Assembly (NCBI GenBank): GCA_026129255.1
Contig: JAHCIJ010000001.1
Span: 798,949 to 862,948, forward strand
From: Anaerolineales bacterium
GTDB lineage: Bacteria > Chloroflexota > Anaerolineae > Anaerolineales > UBA11579
Length of the DNA stretch: 64,000 nt
Direction of reading: 5' to 3'
How positions within the stretch are numbered: the stretch's first letter is position 1; the number at the start of each line of letters is the position of its first letter. The notes below the pieces were generated by a model, which was not told where the DNA came from, searched no databases, and was given only the letters and a program-made list of their open reading frames with translations. Shown here piece after piece: positions 43,041-51,792 of this stretch. The position numbers were made by a program, and so were the translations under genes.

Positions 43041-43250
43041 TTACTTTCGAAACGCCAGCCCGGCGTCCTTCAACACCTTGCGCAGCGTAGGCAACGATGC
43101 TGGCCCTATACCATGCAGAGCGAGAATTTCCTTCTCGCTGTACTTGGCCAACCACCTGAGTATCGTGATGCCCGTATGCTCCAGCGCACTGCGTGCCGGG
43201 TTTGACAGCTGTGCCAGGAAACTGCTGGCGGGCTGCTTCTTCGCCGCCAC
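43041..43250 (-). CDS. Small helix-hairpin-helix (RpoA-CTD-like) protein
   Basis: 69 residues: PARSALEHTGITILRWLAKYSEKEILALHGIGPASLPTLRKVLKDAGLAF matches the helix-hairpin-helix layout of the RNA polymerase alpha C-terminal domain and of small stand-alone DNA-binding relatives (LHGIGPASL being the hairpin). It starts at GTG 43250, sharing one base with the lysS stop (TAGTG), so it is coupled to lysS. A nucleic-acid-binding role is likely; the target is unknown. Confidence 0.72.
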   Translation of the reverse strand: MAAKKQPASSFLAQLSNPARSALEHTGITILRWLAKYSEKEILALHGIGPASLPTLRKVLKDAGLAFRK

Positions 43251-44767
43251 TACTCGTCTTCGCGCCGGCGCAGGTGCGGGAACAAGATCACTTCGCGGAT
43301 GTTGGGCTGGTCGGTGAATAGCATGGTGATGCGATCAATGCCCATGCCAAAGCCGCCGTTGGGCGGCATGCCGTAGCGCATGGCGCGCAGGTAGTCCTCA
43401 TCCATGGGGTGCAAGTCTTCGTCACCGGCTTTCAGGCTGCGGCCCATCTCCTCGAAGCGCGCCTGCTGATCCAGCGGGTCGTTGAGCTCACTGAAGGCGT
43501 TGCAGATCTCGAAGCCGCCCATGTAGCCCTCAAAGCGCTCCACTGTGCTCGGGTCGCCCGGCTGGCTCTTGGCCAGTGGCGAGACCTCGCGCGGATAGTC
43601 GTACAGGAACGTGGGCTGGATCAGGCGCGGCTCGACATGGTCCCCCACCAGGTCTTCGATCAACTTGCCGCGGCTGCCGCCTACGCGCACTTTGTAGCCT
43701 TTGTCCTTCATTACCGCCGCCAGGCTATTCACGTCGGGATACTTGCTGATGTCAATACCGGCGAACTCGTGCACCGCATCGGCAATGGTGATACGCGGCC
43801 AGGCGTTGCCCAGGTCGATCTCATGCCCCTGGTAGCTCAGCTTGCTGCCGCCCAGCACTTGGCGGCCCACGTAACGCAGCATCTCCTCGGTGAATTCCAT
43901 CACGCGCCGGTAGTCGGCGTAGGCCATGTAGAACTCCAACATGGTGAACTCGGGGTTGTGCGTGCGGTCTACGCCTTCATTGCGGAAGTCGCGCCCAATT
44001 TCATACACGCGCTCCAGCCCACCCACTAGCAGGCGCTTGAGATACAGCTCGAACGAGATACGCAAGTACAAGTCCTGCTTGAGCTGGTTGTGATGCGTGA
44101 CGAACGGGCGTGCGGCGGCGCCGCCGTACACCGGCTGCAGCACTGGGGTTTCGACTTCGAGAAAATCGTGCTGGTCCAAAAACTCACGCAGCGAGCGCAG
44201 GATGCCCGCCCGCATCTTGAAGACCTCACGCACCTGAGGGTTCACCGCCAGGTCCGCGTAGCGCTGGCGGTAACGCGTCTCCGGGTCCGCCAGGGTGGCG
44301 TGGCGCACCACCTCGCCGTCTACGATTTCATCCTTGGCGGCGGGCAGCGGCGTGAGCGCCTTGGCGATCATGCGCAGGGCCTTCACATTGAGCGAGACCT
44401 CGCCCGCTTTGGTGCGGAACATCTCACCCTGCGCTTCGACAAAATCGCCTAGGTCGTAATAATCCTTGAAATGTTGCAGGTTCTCTGCGCCGAGATCATC
44501 GGCACGCAGGAACAGCTGCAGGCGGCCATGGCCATCTTCCACATGGGCGAAGGCCAGCTTGCCCATCAGACGCATGGAGCGGATGCGCCCTACAATAGTT
44601 GCTAGCAGTGGCTGCTCGCCGCCCGCTTCAAAGGCAGCAATCGCCGCCGCGGTGGTGTGGCTGCGCTCAACGCGCGGCGGGAACGGGTCATTGCCCTGCT
44701 GGCGCAACGCCTCCAGCTTGGCCAGCCGCAGACGTTCTAGCTCTGTAAATTGTTGCTCTTCACTCAT
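43250..44767 (-). CDS. lysS: Lysyl-tRNA synthetase, class II
   Basis: About 505 residues. The N-terminal OB-fold (TIVGRIRSMRLMGKLAFAHVEDGHGRLQLFL) binds the anticodon. The catalytic domain has motif 2 (RDFRNEGVDRTHNPEFTMLEFYMAYADY) and motif 3 (GFGMGIDRITMLFTDQPNIREVILFP). All expected class II residues are present. Two ATG codons stand in tandem; the second (44767) has GGAG at 6 nt and is preferred. It lies downstream of greA on the same strand with a terminator between, and is coupled to the small helix-hairpin-helix gene. Confidence 0.95.
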   Translation of the reverse strand: MSEEQQFTELERLRLAKLEALRQQGNDPFPPRVERSHTTAAAIAAFEAGGEQPLLATIVGRIRSMRLMGKLAFAHVEDGHGRLQLFLRADDLGAENLQHFKDYYDLGDFVEAQGEMFRTKAGEVSLNVKALRMIAKALTPLPAAKDEIVDGEVVRHATLADPETRYRQRYADLAVNPQVREVFKMRAGILRSLREFLDQHDFLEVETPVLQPVYGGAAARPFVTHHNQLKQDLYLRISFELYLKRLLVGGLERVYEIGRDFRNEGVDRTHNPEFTMLEFYMAYADYRRVMEFTEEMLRYVGRQVLGGSKLSYQGHEIDLGNAWPRITIADAVHEFAGIDISKYPDVNSLAAVMKDKGYKVRVGGSRGKLIEDLVGDHVEPRLIQPTFLYDYPREVSPLAKSQPGDPSTVERFEGYMGGFEICNAFSELNDPLDQQARFEEMGRSLKAGDEDLHPMDEDYLRAMRYGMPPNGGFGMGIDRITMLFTDQPNIREVILFPHLRRREDE

Positions 44768-44792
44768 CATCGACTCCAGCGATTAAAACATA

Positions 44793-44838
44793 AAAAGAGG
44801 CCCGGGAGCTGTGCGTAGCACGCCGCCGGGCCTCTCTT
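44793..44838 (-). terminator. Terminator between greA and lysS
   Basis: AGAGGCCCGG (44796-44805) pairs with CCGGGCCTCT (44826-44835); on the minus strand TTTTTATGTTTT follows. Confidence 0.82.
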
Positions 44839-44853
44839 TGATTGCGTATGGTG

Positions 44854-45330
44854 CTAGACAACCTTGGTGATCTTCACCGAGAAGGCGCCAGACGGCGCGT
44901 TGATATCTGCCTTGTCGCCTTCCTTCTTGCCGATCAAGGCGCTGCCCAGCGGGCTCTCATGGCTGATCTTGCCTTCGCGCGGGTTGGCCTCGGCCGCCCC
45001 CACGATCATGTACTCTTCCGGTTTGCGGCGGCCTTGCTGGATGGTGACCTTGCTGCCGATCTCGATCACACCGCCCTTTTTGCGGCCGCGGTGCTCCTCG
45101 ATCAGCGTGGCGTTGGCCAGCAGGATCTCCAGTTCTTTGATGCGGCCCTCCACGAACGATTGCTCATTCTTGGCGGCCTCAAATTCAGGGTCTTCAACAA
45201 ACTCGCCCAAGCTGTTCTCTGCCGCTTCACGCAGGCGCTCAGCGATCTCTTTGCGCCGCACGTTTCGCAACGTGTCCAGCTCGTCTTGCAGCTTCTTGAA
45301 GCCTTGCTTGGTCAAATACTCAGTAGACAT
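44854..45330 (-). CDS. greA: Transcription elongation factor GreA
   Basis: 158 residues. N-terminal antiparallel coiled coil (MSTEYLTKQGFKKLQDELDTLRNVRRKEIAERLREAAENSLGEF...EYEAAKNEQSF-like segment) that enters the RNA polymerase secondary channel, then the FKBP-like domain (IGSKVTIQQGRRKPEEYMIVG, ISHESPLGSALIGKKEGD). GreA rescues backtracked polymerase by stimulating transcript cleavage. The loop between helices carries EFVEDPEFEAAKNEQ with the acidic pair. ATG 45330 with AAGGG upstream; the 15 extra upstream codons do not fit. Confidence 0.95.
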   Translation of the reverse strand: MSTEYLTKQGFKKLQDELDTLRNVRRKEIAERLREAAENSLGEFVEDPEFEAAKNEQSFVEGRIKELEILLANATLIEEHRGRKKGGVIEIGSKVTIQQGRRKPEEYMIVGAAEANPREGKISHESPLGSALIGKKEGDKADINAPSGAFSVKITKVV

Positions 45331-45464
45331 GGTTCCCTTTTTGCTCTTATTGGCACAGGCCATCTTGCTTCGCACTGCGCCTTAAACACATTTGCTGCAA
45401 GCAAATCTCCATAGAGCTTCGCCAACAGCCCGAAGACTATAGCATATCCACAAACAATTTTCAA

Positions 45465-45476
45465 GAACGAATGTTC
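45465..45476. promoter_or_regulatory. GAACNNNNGTTC site (LexA/DinR-box-like)
   Basis: GAACGAATGTTC within AGAAC...GTTCT matches the Gram-positive type LexA consensus core. It lies 54 nt upstream of the small Thr/Pro-rich membrane protein, between it and greA. A single occurrence can be chance. Confidence 0.3.
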
Positions 45477-45529
45477 TCGTAGTATGTATCTGGGCAGTGG
45501 TTGCGATGGGGTGTTATTATCTGCAGGTT

Positions 45530-45895
45530 ATGCTGTTCAACCAAAAAGACCCGGTAAAGCGCCAACGCCTGCGCTATATATTGGCGGGCATTGTCTTGCT
45601 CACCTTGCCGTGCTACCTGGCGGGCTACGTTGCCGCCAATGTGCGCCTGAGCCAGACGCCCAGCCCCACGGCCACCGCCACCGGCGAGCCTAGCATCACG
45701 CCCAGCGCCACGGAAACGCACACCAGCACGCCCACCGCCACCGAGACCAGCACCATCACACCATCACCCAGCCCGACGCCCACGTGGACGCTGACCTTTA
45801 CCCCCTCGGCCACCTTCACGCCTAGTTTTACGCCCACAGACACCCCGGCCCCGCCGACAGAAACGCCTACCCCCAGCGAAACGCCAACGCCCTAA
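45530..45895 (+). CDS. Single-helix membrane protein with Thr/Ser/Pro-rich tail
   Basis: 121 residues. A basic N-terminus (MLFNQKDPVKRQRLRY), one membrane helix (ILAGIVLLTLPCYLAGYVAANV), then about 80 residues of Thr/Pro/Ser/Glu in degenerate repeats (TPSPTATATGEPSITPSATETHTSTP...). Such stalks are common extracytoplasmic spacers and glycosylation targets. The frame is open 11 codons upstream but ATG 45530 gives the clean helix. TATTAT lies 9 nt before the ATG. It is 18 nt upstream of the solute-binding lipoprotein gene, which has its own -10. Function unknown. Confidence 0.6.
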   Translation: MLFNQKDPVKRQRLRYILAGIVLLTLPCYLAGYVAANVRLSQTPSPTATATGEPSITPSATETHTSTPTATETSTITPSPSPTPTWTLTFTPSATFTPSFTPTDTPAPPTETPTPSETPTP

Positions 45896-45900
45896 ACGGA

Positions 45901-45906
45901 TACAAT
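45901..45906 (+). promoter_or_regulatory. -10 box, leaderless spacing (solute-binding lipoprotein)
   Basis: TACAAT ends 7 nt before the ATG at 45914. Confidence 0.5.
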
Positions 45907-45913
45907 TTAAGCA

Positions 45914-47179
45914 ATGAAGAAACCAACCTACCGGTTGTTGCTCACCGCCCTGCTGGCGTTGTGTCTGGCTGGCTGTGCGGGTCTGACCGCCAGCCTGGTC
46001 GAGACGCCCAACGCCACCAGCTCCTCTGCCGCTATCATCAGCACTGCCCAGCCCACCCCCAACATTGACCGCGCCCTCACGCTGACGCTGTGGCTGCCCC
46101 CGCAGTTTGACCCCAGCAGCGGCAGCCTGGCGGCCAGCATGCTGCAAAACCGCCTGGAGGAGTTCACCGGCCAGCATCCCCAAGTGATCATCCACACGCG
46201 CATCAAAGAGGAGAGCGGCGCCGGCGGCCTGCTGGAATCGCTCAAGCGCGCTCAAAACGCCGCTCCGCTGGCCCTGCCGGATGTCAGCCTGATCCCCGTC
46301 GGCTTGCTGCCGCAGGCGGCTGCCGCGGGCGTCTTGCACGCGCAAGAGCGCCTTAGCAGCGAACTGGGCAGCAACGACTGGTATCCGTTCGCCGTGGCCC
46401 TGGCCACCGTAGACGAGCAGCGCTATGGCCTGCCCTTCGTGGCCGATGGCCTGGTGGCCGCTCATCGCACCACCGCCATCTCGCAAGTGCCGCCCACTTG
46501 GGTGCGCTTGATGGATACGCGCATTGCCCTGGGTTTCGCTGCCGCTGACCCACAGGCGCGCTTCACCCTACTGCAACTCATGTCGCTGCCCACTGGCGCC
46601 AATGAACCCGCCATCACCGATCGCAACCTGTTGGAAGTGTTCGATTTCTATGCCACTGGGCAAGCGCGCAATGTGTTCCCCTTCTGGCTCACGCAGTACC
46701 AGAGCAACGAGCAAACCTGGCAAGCCTTTAGCGAGGGTCGCCTGCCGATGGTGACAGCCTGGACCAGCCAGGTGTTCGCCAACCGCCAGACCGAGATCAG
46801 CGGCGCCGCGCTGCCCACCCAAAACGGCCAGCCGTTCACGCTGGTGCGCGGCTGGGTGTGGGGCGTGACGACGCAAAACCCTGAGCGCGCCGCCCTGGCC
46901 AGTGAGCTGATCGAGTTCCTCTCCACGCCAGAGTTTTTGGCCCAGTACAGCGCGGCGGCCTCGATGCTGCCGCCGCGGCCAAGTTCGCTGGCCGCCTGGG
47001 CGCCGGACAGCAACCAGGCGCTGGCCAGCCAGCTGGTCAACAATGCCCGCCCCCTGCCCGACCAGGAAACTCTGGAGCGCTGGGGGGTGGCTCTCAGCGA
47101 AGCTGTTGTCGCCGTGCTCAAGCAGGAGATGACGGCCACAGATGCCGCCGAGAGTCTCAGCGGCGTGTTTGTGCCCTAG
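45914..47179 (+). CDS. Extracellular solute-binding lipoprotein
   Basis: 421 residues. Lipoprotein signal MKKPTYRLLLTALLALCLAGC with lipobox LAGC (Cys21). The mature part follows the family 1 solute-binding layout: LTLWLPPQFDP, FTGQHPQVIIHTRI, DVSLIPVGLLPQAAAAGVL, YGLPFVADGLVAAHR, and FANRQTEIS...RGWVWGVTTQNPERAALASELIEFLSTPEFLAQY. Such proteins deliver sugars or other solutes to ABC importers, but no permease or ATPase gene is adjacent, so it may serve a distant transporter or act as a sensor. No start ambiguity. Confidence 0.82.
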   Translation: MKKPTYRLLLTALLALCLAGCAGLTASLVETPNATSSSAAIISTAQPTPNIDRALTLTLWLPPQFDPSSGSLAASMLQNRLEEFTGQHPQVIIHTRIKEESGAGGLLESLKRAQNAAPLALPDVSLIPVGLLPQAAAAGVLHAQERLSSELGSNDWYPFAVALATVDEQRYGLPFVADGLVAAHRTTAISQVPPTWVRLMDTRIALGFAAADPQARFTLLQLMSLPTGANEPAITDRNLLEVFDFYATGQARNVFPFWLTQYQSNEQTWQAFSEGRLPMVTAWTSQVFANRQTEISGAALPTQNGQPFTLVRGWVWGVTTQNPERAALASELIEFLSTPEFLAQYSAAASMLPPRPSSLAAWAPDSNQALASQLVNNARPLPDQETLERWGVALSEAVVAVLKQEMTATDAAESLSGVFVP

Positions 47180-47243
47180 ACAAGCTCTCATACCTACTTA
47201 ATTCAGTACGCAGTAGCAATGATAAGATTCCCACGGTGTAGTT

Positions 47244-48479
47244 ATGCCGAACAAAGCCAAAGCCCCCGAGACCCAAACTCCGCAAGTAGACGGCGCCGCA
47301 GGTGATCCTGTAGCGCAGCCCAGCCCACCCGATGCCGCAGCACCTGCGCCCTCCGGCCTGCTGGCGCGTGTGCCCGCGCGGCTGCGCCGCTACGGCACCA
47401 TCGCACTCATCGCTGTGGTGGCCTTGGGCGTGGTGCTGCTCATGAACACGGTGGCGGCGGGTATGCAAGCCGGCCAACAGGAAGACTTCCGCGCCACGGC
47501 CATGTCGATGGCGCAAGGCACCATCGACGCCGCCACCGGCGGCCCGGCCAGCGCCCTCATGCCATCCTATGGCTCAGAGGCTGACTTTGAGGGCATCTCC
47601 CGCCTGGTTTCGATAGACACCATCATCCCGAGCCGCGCCCGCGTAAACATCATGCAGCACACGGTGGAACGTGGCGATACCTTGTTCGGCCTGGCGGATC
47701 TCTACGGCGTGAAGCCGGAGAGCATTCTGTGGTTCAACTTTGAGCTGCTGAATGACAACCCCAACGAGATCAAGCCCGGGCAGGTGCTCAACATCCCGCC
47801 CGTGGATGGCATGCTGGTCACCTATCGCACAGGCGAGAGCCTGTACGCCATCGCCGAGAATGCCAGCTATAGCACCAACGTGACCATCAACGACATCATT
47901 GAATGGCCGGGCAACGATCTGGATCCCTACGAGACCGACCCGGACAACCCCAACATTCCGGATGGCTTTCAACTCATCATCCCCAACGGTTCACGCTTGC
48001 TGCGTGACTGGGGTCCGCCGGTCATCACGCGCCAGAACGCCGCCACGGCGGCCTACTACGGCCCCGGCGCGTGTGGCGCCATCTACGAGGGCGCCGTAGG
48101 CAACGGCACCTTCCGCTGGCCCAGTGTGGCTACCTACCTCTCCGGCTATGACTACACGCCGCCGCTGCACAACGGCATCGACATCGCCGGCGCCGAGGGC
48201 AACGCCATCTATGCCACCGACGGTGGTGTGGTGGTGTACGCCGGCTGGTCCAACACTGGCTACGGCAACCTGGTAGTGATCGACCACGGCACGGGCTGGC
48301 AGTCCGCCTATGCTCATTTGTTGAGCTACTCCGTGGGCTGTGGTCAAAGCGTGTCGCAGGGTACTGTGATCGGCGGCCTGGGCAGCACCGGTAACTCCAG
48401 CGGCCCTCACTTGCACTTTGAGCTGTATAGCGGCTTGTATGGCAAAGTGAACCCGTGGGACTTTCTGTTCATCCCGTAG
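47244..48479 (+). CDS. LysM and M23-peptidase envelope protein
   Basis: 411 residues. A Pro/Ala-rich cytoplasmic arm, one membrane helix (about 52-70, TIALIAVVALGVVLLMNTVA), LysM one (HTVERGDTLFGLADLYGVKPESILWFN...PGQVLNIPP), a second LysM-like unit (VTYRTGESLYAIAENAS...DGFQLIIPNG), then a lysostaphin-type peptidase: HNGIDIAGAEGNAIYATDGGVV with the zinc His and Asp, and GPHLHFELYSG with the last ligands. It should cut or bind peptidoglycan or a similar wall polymer. The active-site residues are all present. No Shine-Dalgarno is clear. Confidence 0.9.
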   Translation: MPNKAKAPETQTPQVDGAAGDPVAQPSPPDAAAPAPSGLLARVPARLRRYGTIALIAVVALGVVLLMNTVAAGMQAGQQEDFRATAMSMAQGTIDAATGGPASALMPSYGSEADFEGISRLVSIDTIIPSRARVNIMQHTVERGDTLFGLADLYGVKPESILWFNFELLNDNPNEIKPGQVLNIPPVDGMLVTYRTGESLYAIAENASYSTNVTINDIIEWPGNDLDPYETDPDNPNIPDGFQLIIPNGSRLLRDWGPPVITRQNAATAAYYGPGACGAIYEGAVGNGTFRWPSVATYLSGYDYTPPLHNGIDIAGAEGNAIYATDGGVVVYAGWSNTGYGNLVVIDHGTGWQSAYAHLLSYSVGCGQSVSQGTVIGGLGSTGNSSGPHLHFELYSGLYGKVNPWDFLFIP

Positions 48480-48678
48480 ATCAAAAGCAAAATCAGTTAA
48501 TCGTTTAATCTGCTGGTCACCCACTTAGACTCTCTACGTGTCATCCTGAGCGGGTTATTACAACATCATCAGATTGCAGAAGCAGTCCAGCGAAGGATCT
48601 TTATTCACACGCCCCCAAATTGCGTGTACTTGACTTCAAGCCGCAGGCCGCGCTGCATGGTCAAACAGCAGTCACTTC

Positions 48679-48707
48679 TTGCCGAGAGAGTGGCACGGTG
48701 CTATAAT
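48679..48707 (+). promoter_or_regulatory. Promoter of tRNA-Val
   Basis: TTGCCG (48679-48684), 17-nt spacer, TATAAT (48702-48707), 11 nt before the tRNA. Confidence 0.75.
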
Positions 48708-48718
48708 GCCGCTTCTTC

Positions 48719-48795
<77 letters not shown>

Positions 48796-48798
48796 TCA

Positions 48799-48829
48799 AA
48801 AATCACCCGTTGGGGTGATTTTTTATTTG
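48799..48829 (+). terminator. Terminator after tRNA-Val
   Basis: AAAATCACCC pairs with GGGTGATTTT around a GTT(G) loop, ending in TTTTTTATTT. Confidence 0.82.
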
Positions 48830-48855
48830 AGCTATAAACCTGCACTGAGGTAACC

Positions 48856-49731
48856 ATGCGAGAAGTCAGAGCCAAGGGTCTTGAGGCGCAAGCGCTGGCA
48901 ACCATGTTGCTGCAGCGCGCCCGCCTGGCTGATCCGCTGGCTGGTGTATGGGAAGCTGCCGATGTGCAGTGGTGGTGGCGCAAGCTGCGACAGTCTGACG
49001 AGGTTGAGAAGCTCTTCTGGATCGATGAGGATGGCCCCGTGACCGGCGTGCTGCTGACGGGTGGCGGGGATGAGCCCTGGCAGTGCGACCTGCTCGTGGT
49101 GCCACACAGCGGCGCGCCTGACCCTGGCACCGTCTGGCAGCGGGCGCTGGAGCACGCTGCCCAGCATGCGACAGGCGGCTTCGAGATCCCAGTAAGTGAC
49201 GATGACGCAATCTTGCGCGGGCTGGCGGTGAGCTCTGGCCTCGTCCCCGGCGGGCAAGACTGCACGGCTTGGATGGATGCATCCGCCCGGCCCGCCGTAT
49301 CGTCGCCCCCGGGCGGTTTCGTGTTGGCTGACTGCAGCCTGCGCCCACACACGCCGCATCCCATGCGCCAGCGCAACGGCGCTGACGTGGCGCAGCGCCT
49401 GGCGGAGTGCACGCTCTATGACCCAGCGCTCGATCTGGCGATCGAGGCGGCTGACGGCCGCCTCGCCGCCTATTCGCTGTACTGGTTCGATCCAGTGACC
49501 AAAGTTGGGCTTGTTGAACCTGTGAGAGTAGAAGATGAATTTCAGCGGCAAGGGTTGGCCCGCGTGATGTTGGCCGCCGGGATCGAGCGCCTGGCTCGCA
49601 AGGGGGCGCAGCGCATCAAAGTTTCATATCAGACCGAGGCCGCCGCGGCCTTGTATCAGGGCATCGGCTTTCAGCAGACATCGACGACCACCTGGCACCG
49701 GGCACCGTCTGGCAATTCCCAATTGGATTAG
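48856..49731 (+). CDS. GNAT family N-acetyltransferase, two-domain
   Basis: 291 residues. The C-terminal half is a GNAT domain (AAYSLYWFDPVTKVGLVEPVRVEDEFQRQGLARVMLAAGIERLARKGAQRIKVSYQTEAAAALYQGIGFQ) with the acetyl-CoA loop QRQGLA. The N-terminal half is probably a degenerate second GNAT-like domain. GAGG lies 6 nt before the ATG. The acceptor is not predictable. It follows tRNA-Val and its terminator, and a repeat-filled gap lies after it. Confidence 0.78.
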   Translation: MREVRAKGLEAQALATMLLQRARLADPLAGVWEAADVQWWWRKLRQSDEVEKLFWIDEDGPVTGVLLTGGGDEPWQCDLLVVPHSGAPDPGTVWQRALEHAAQHATGGFEIPVSDDDAILRGLAVSSGLVPGGQDCTAWMDASARPAVSSPPGGFVLADCSLRPHTPHPMRQRNGADVAQRLAECTLYDPALDLAIEAADGRLAAYSLYWFDPVTKVGLVEPVRVEDEFQRQGLARVMLAAGIERLARKGAQRIKVSYQTEAAAALYQGIGFQQTSTTTWHRAPSGNSQLD

Positions 49732-50016
49732 CTTCGTTGGTCAGTGCTTCGACACAGAAGACGTAGGGGAGGGTCTAAGACCCTCCCCTACAAAACCTGG
49801 AGTGACTTGCTACAACCAGTCGAAATCCATCCCACACGCTGCCACTATGTAAATTCCGTCTTTGCGAGCGCAGTCGACGAAGCAATCTCCACGCGAGCTT
49901 TGTCTGCCGAGTTGGGGATTGCTTCGAGCGGCTAGGCCGCTCTCGCAAAGACAAATGGGGATTAATCGATTAACCGACTAATCGACTAATCAACTAATCG
50001 ATTAATCAGTTAATCA
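49732..50016. repeat. Repeat-filled spacer with three families
   Basis: A perfect palindrome GTAGGGGAGGGTCT / AGACCCTCCCCTAC (49765-49793), a GTCTTTGCGAG element (49858-49952, ending CTCGCAAAGAC) and an octamer island (about 49960-50015) of GATTAATC, GATTAACC, GACTAATC (twice), AACTAATC, GATTAATC, AGTTAATC. Confidence 0.85.
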
Positions 50017-51267
50017 TCAAGCCATCAGCCGCTTCAGCAAGCGCGAATACACGCCTTCCACCTCAGCGGCTGCCCTGCCCCATGAATAGCGCTGTGCCTC
50101 GGCACGCGCTGCCGTCCCCATGCGCTGCAGCGCGCCATCATCGCCAAGCAGCGCCAGGATGCGCGCCGCCAGTTGGGGCGCATCACCCTCGCGCACGTGG
50201 TAGCCGGTTGCCCCGTCCTGCACCAGATAGCGCAGCCCGCCCACACTGGACGCAATGACAGGACGCCCGCAGGCCATGGCTTCCAGCGCCACCATGCCGA
50301 ACGACTCGGAGTACGAAGGCATGACCAGCGCATCGGCGGCCGCATAGTACAGCGGCAGTGTGTCCTGGCTGCGGCTGCCAAGAAAATCCACCTGGTCTTG
50401 CAAGCCCAGCCCGCGAGTCACCGCCCTCAGGCGGGCCAGCTCGCTGTCCAGGGCGCGCTGGCTGCCCTCTAAATCACCGCCCACGATGTGCACACGCACC
50501 GGCATGTCTGGCGCCTGGTCGCGCACAAAGTGCAGACTGCGGATCAGCGTATCAATGCCCTTCAACGCCTCGATACGGCCAACAAAGAGCAAATGGTGCT
50601 CGTGGCAATCCCAACCCAGCAGTTTGCAGGCCGCGGCCTTATCCTGCGGTTGAAAGCGCTCCAGATCCACACCAGGCGGAATGACATGCACTTTATCGCT
50701 GCGCAACTCATACAGCCATTGCAGCTCGGCCCGCTCGGCGGGCGTGGCGGCCACCACGGCGTCAGCTGCGTGCATGGCACGCAGCTCACCGCGGATGCGG
50801 GCAGCGCTCTCCTGCACGCCGAGGGCGGCAATGCGATTCTTGACCAGGCCCAGGGTGTGGAACATCAGCACCTGCGGCGCGCCCCACTCCTGCTTGAGGT
50901 GCATCCCGACCAGGCCAGAGAGCCAATAGTGGGCATGCACCACATCGTAGGCGTGTCCCGCTTGGGCAGCAAAAACGCGTACCCCCGCCAAAAACTCCGG
51001 GATGTAGGCGGCCAGGTCTTGCACCGCCATCTCCTCGTCTGGCCCGGCGGGCAGCAAGACCACACGGGCGCGCTCGGCCAGCGGACGCACAGCGTGCGGC
51101 CCGCGCGTGAACACATCCACCGTGTGACCGCGGGCGGCCAGCTGGCGGCTGAGCTCGCCCACGTAGACGTTCATACCGCCGCTCTTGGCGCTGCCCAAAG
51201 ACGCCAGCGGGCTGGCATGGTAAGTGAGCATAGCAATGCGCAAAGGCTGCGTATCTTGTTGAGTCAT
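50017..51267 (-). CDS. Glycosyltransferase family 4 (MshA/sucrose-synthase-like)
   Basis: 416-residue GT-B retaining glycosyltransferase. It starts IAMLTYHASPLASLGSAKSGGMNVYVGELSRQLAARGHTVDVFTRG, like MshA and sucrose-phosphate synthase relatives; middle HAHYWLSGLVGMHLKQEW; donor domain LLFVGRIEALKGIDTLIRSL, and the EX7E-type motif in PSYSESFGMVALEAMACGRPVIASSVGGL. It transfers a sugar from a nucleotide donor to a small acceptor or glycan. The mycothiol role is not expected outside Actinobacteria. It stands alone. Confidence 0.87.
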   Translation of the reverse strand: MTQQDTQPLRIAMLTYHASPLASLGSAKSGGMNVYVGELSRQLAARGHTVDVFTRGPHAVRPLAERARVVLLPAGPDEEMAVQDLAAYIPEFLAGVRVFAAQAGHAYDVVHAHYWLSGLVGMHLKQEWGAPQVLMFHTLGLVKNRIAALGVQESAARIRGELRAMHAADAVVAATPAERAELQWLYELRSDKVHVIPPGVDLERFQPQDKAAACKLLGWDCHEHHLLFVGRIEALKGIDTLIRSLHFVRDQAPDMPVRVHIVGGDLEGSQRALDSELARLRAVTRGLGLQDQVDFLGSRSQDTLPLYYAAADALVMPSYSESFGMVALEAMACGRPVIASSVGGLRYLVQDGATGYHVREGDAPQLAARILALLGDDGALQRMGTAARAEAQRYSWGRAAAEVEGVYSRLLKRLMA

Positions 51268-51420
51268 AGTTGCAAGCGTGGGATGAACAGTTATAATCTG
51301 CCTTCGTTCGTTACAAAATTGCTGGTGTTGTCAAAAGTAGCCGAGTCAGACACCAAGCATAAGGTTTGCAAAACAAGCGTGGCCTTGCCTGCTTCTGGCA
51401 AGGCACTAGTGGACGCAAGT

Positions 51421-51700
51421 CCTGATGGCGTTGCCCGGTTTTGGCAACGCCAAACGCAACCGAAGGTTGCGTACGCCCCGCGCAGCCAAAGGCTGCGCAT
51501 TCAAGCAGTAGCGAACCGAAGGTTCGCCCACGCAAGCGAAGCTTGCGCACGCCAAACATTGGACGCAGGTCCTCCGTGGCGTTGCCTGATTTTGGCAACG
51601 CCAAACGCAAGCGAAGCTTGCGTACGCCAAACATTGGACGCAGGTCCTCCGTGGCGTTGCCTGATTTTGGCAACGCCAAACGCAAGCGAAGCTTGCGTAC
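51421..51700. repeat. Array of co-varying mini-hairpins, including 75-bp tandem units
   Basis: Hairpins CGCAACC/GGTTGCG, GCGCAGCC/GGCTGCGC, GCGAACC/GGTTCGC, CGCAAGC/GCTTGCG share GAA or AAA loops. The unit starting GTGGCGTTGCCTGATTTTGG occurs at 51576 and 51651 (75 bp apart), with older diverged copies upstream. The last unit runs straight into tRNA-Thr. Confidence 0.88.
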
Positions 51701-51773
51701 GCCACCGTAGCTCAGTTGGTAGAGCAGTCGCTTCGTAAGCGACGGGTCATGGGTTCGAGTCCCATCGGTGGCT
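51701..51773 (+). tRNA. tRNA-Thr (CGT)
   Basis: Acceptor GCCACCG (51701-51707) pairs with CGGTGGC (51766-51772), discriminator T. Anticodon stem GTCGC/GCGAC with loop TTCGTAA (anticodon CGT). CCA is not encoded. The 5' GCCA is also the end of the hairpin repeat. Confidence 0.94.
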
Positions 51774-51792
51774 CTCTTCCTCTCCTCCACCA

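Noticed and set aside
49277..49498. Small plus frame inside the GNAT gene
   Set aside because: Overlaps the GNAT gene fully in another frame with Arg/Ser-rich shadow composition.
51421..51700. 75-bp repeats next to tRNA-Thr as a CRISPR or an integrase attachment site
   Set aside because: Repeats are adjacent with hairpins inside, no unique spacers and no integrase gene; no duplicate of the tRNA 3' end was seen.
50488..51738. Plus-strand open frame from inside the GT4 gene into the hairpin array
   Set aside because: Its C-terminal part is only the translated repeat units, and the rest is antisense to the GT4 gene.
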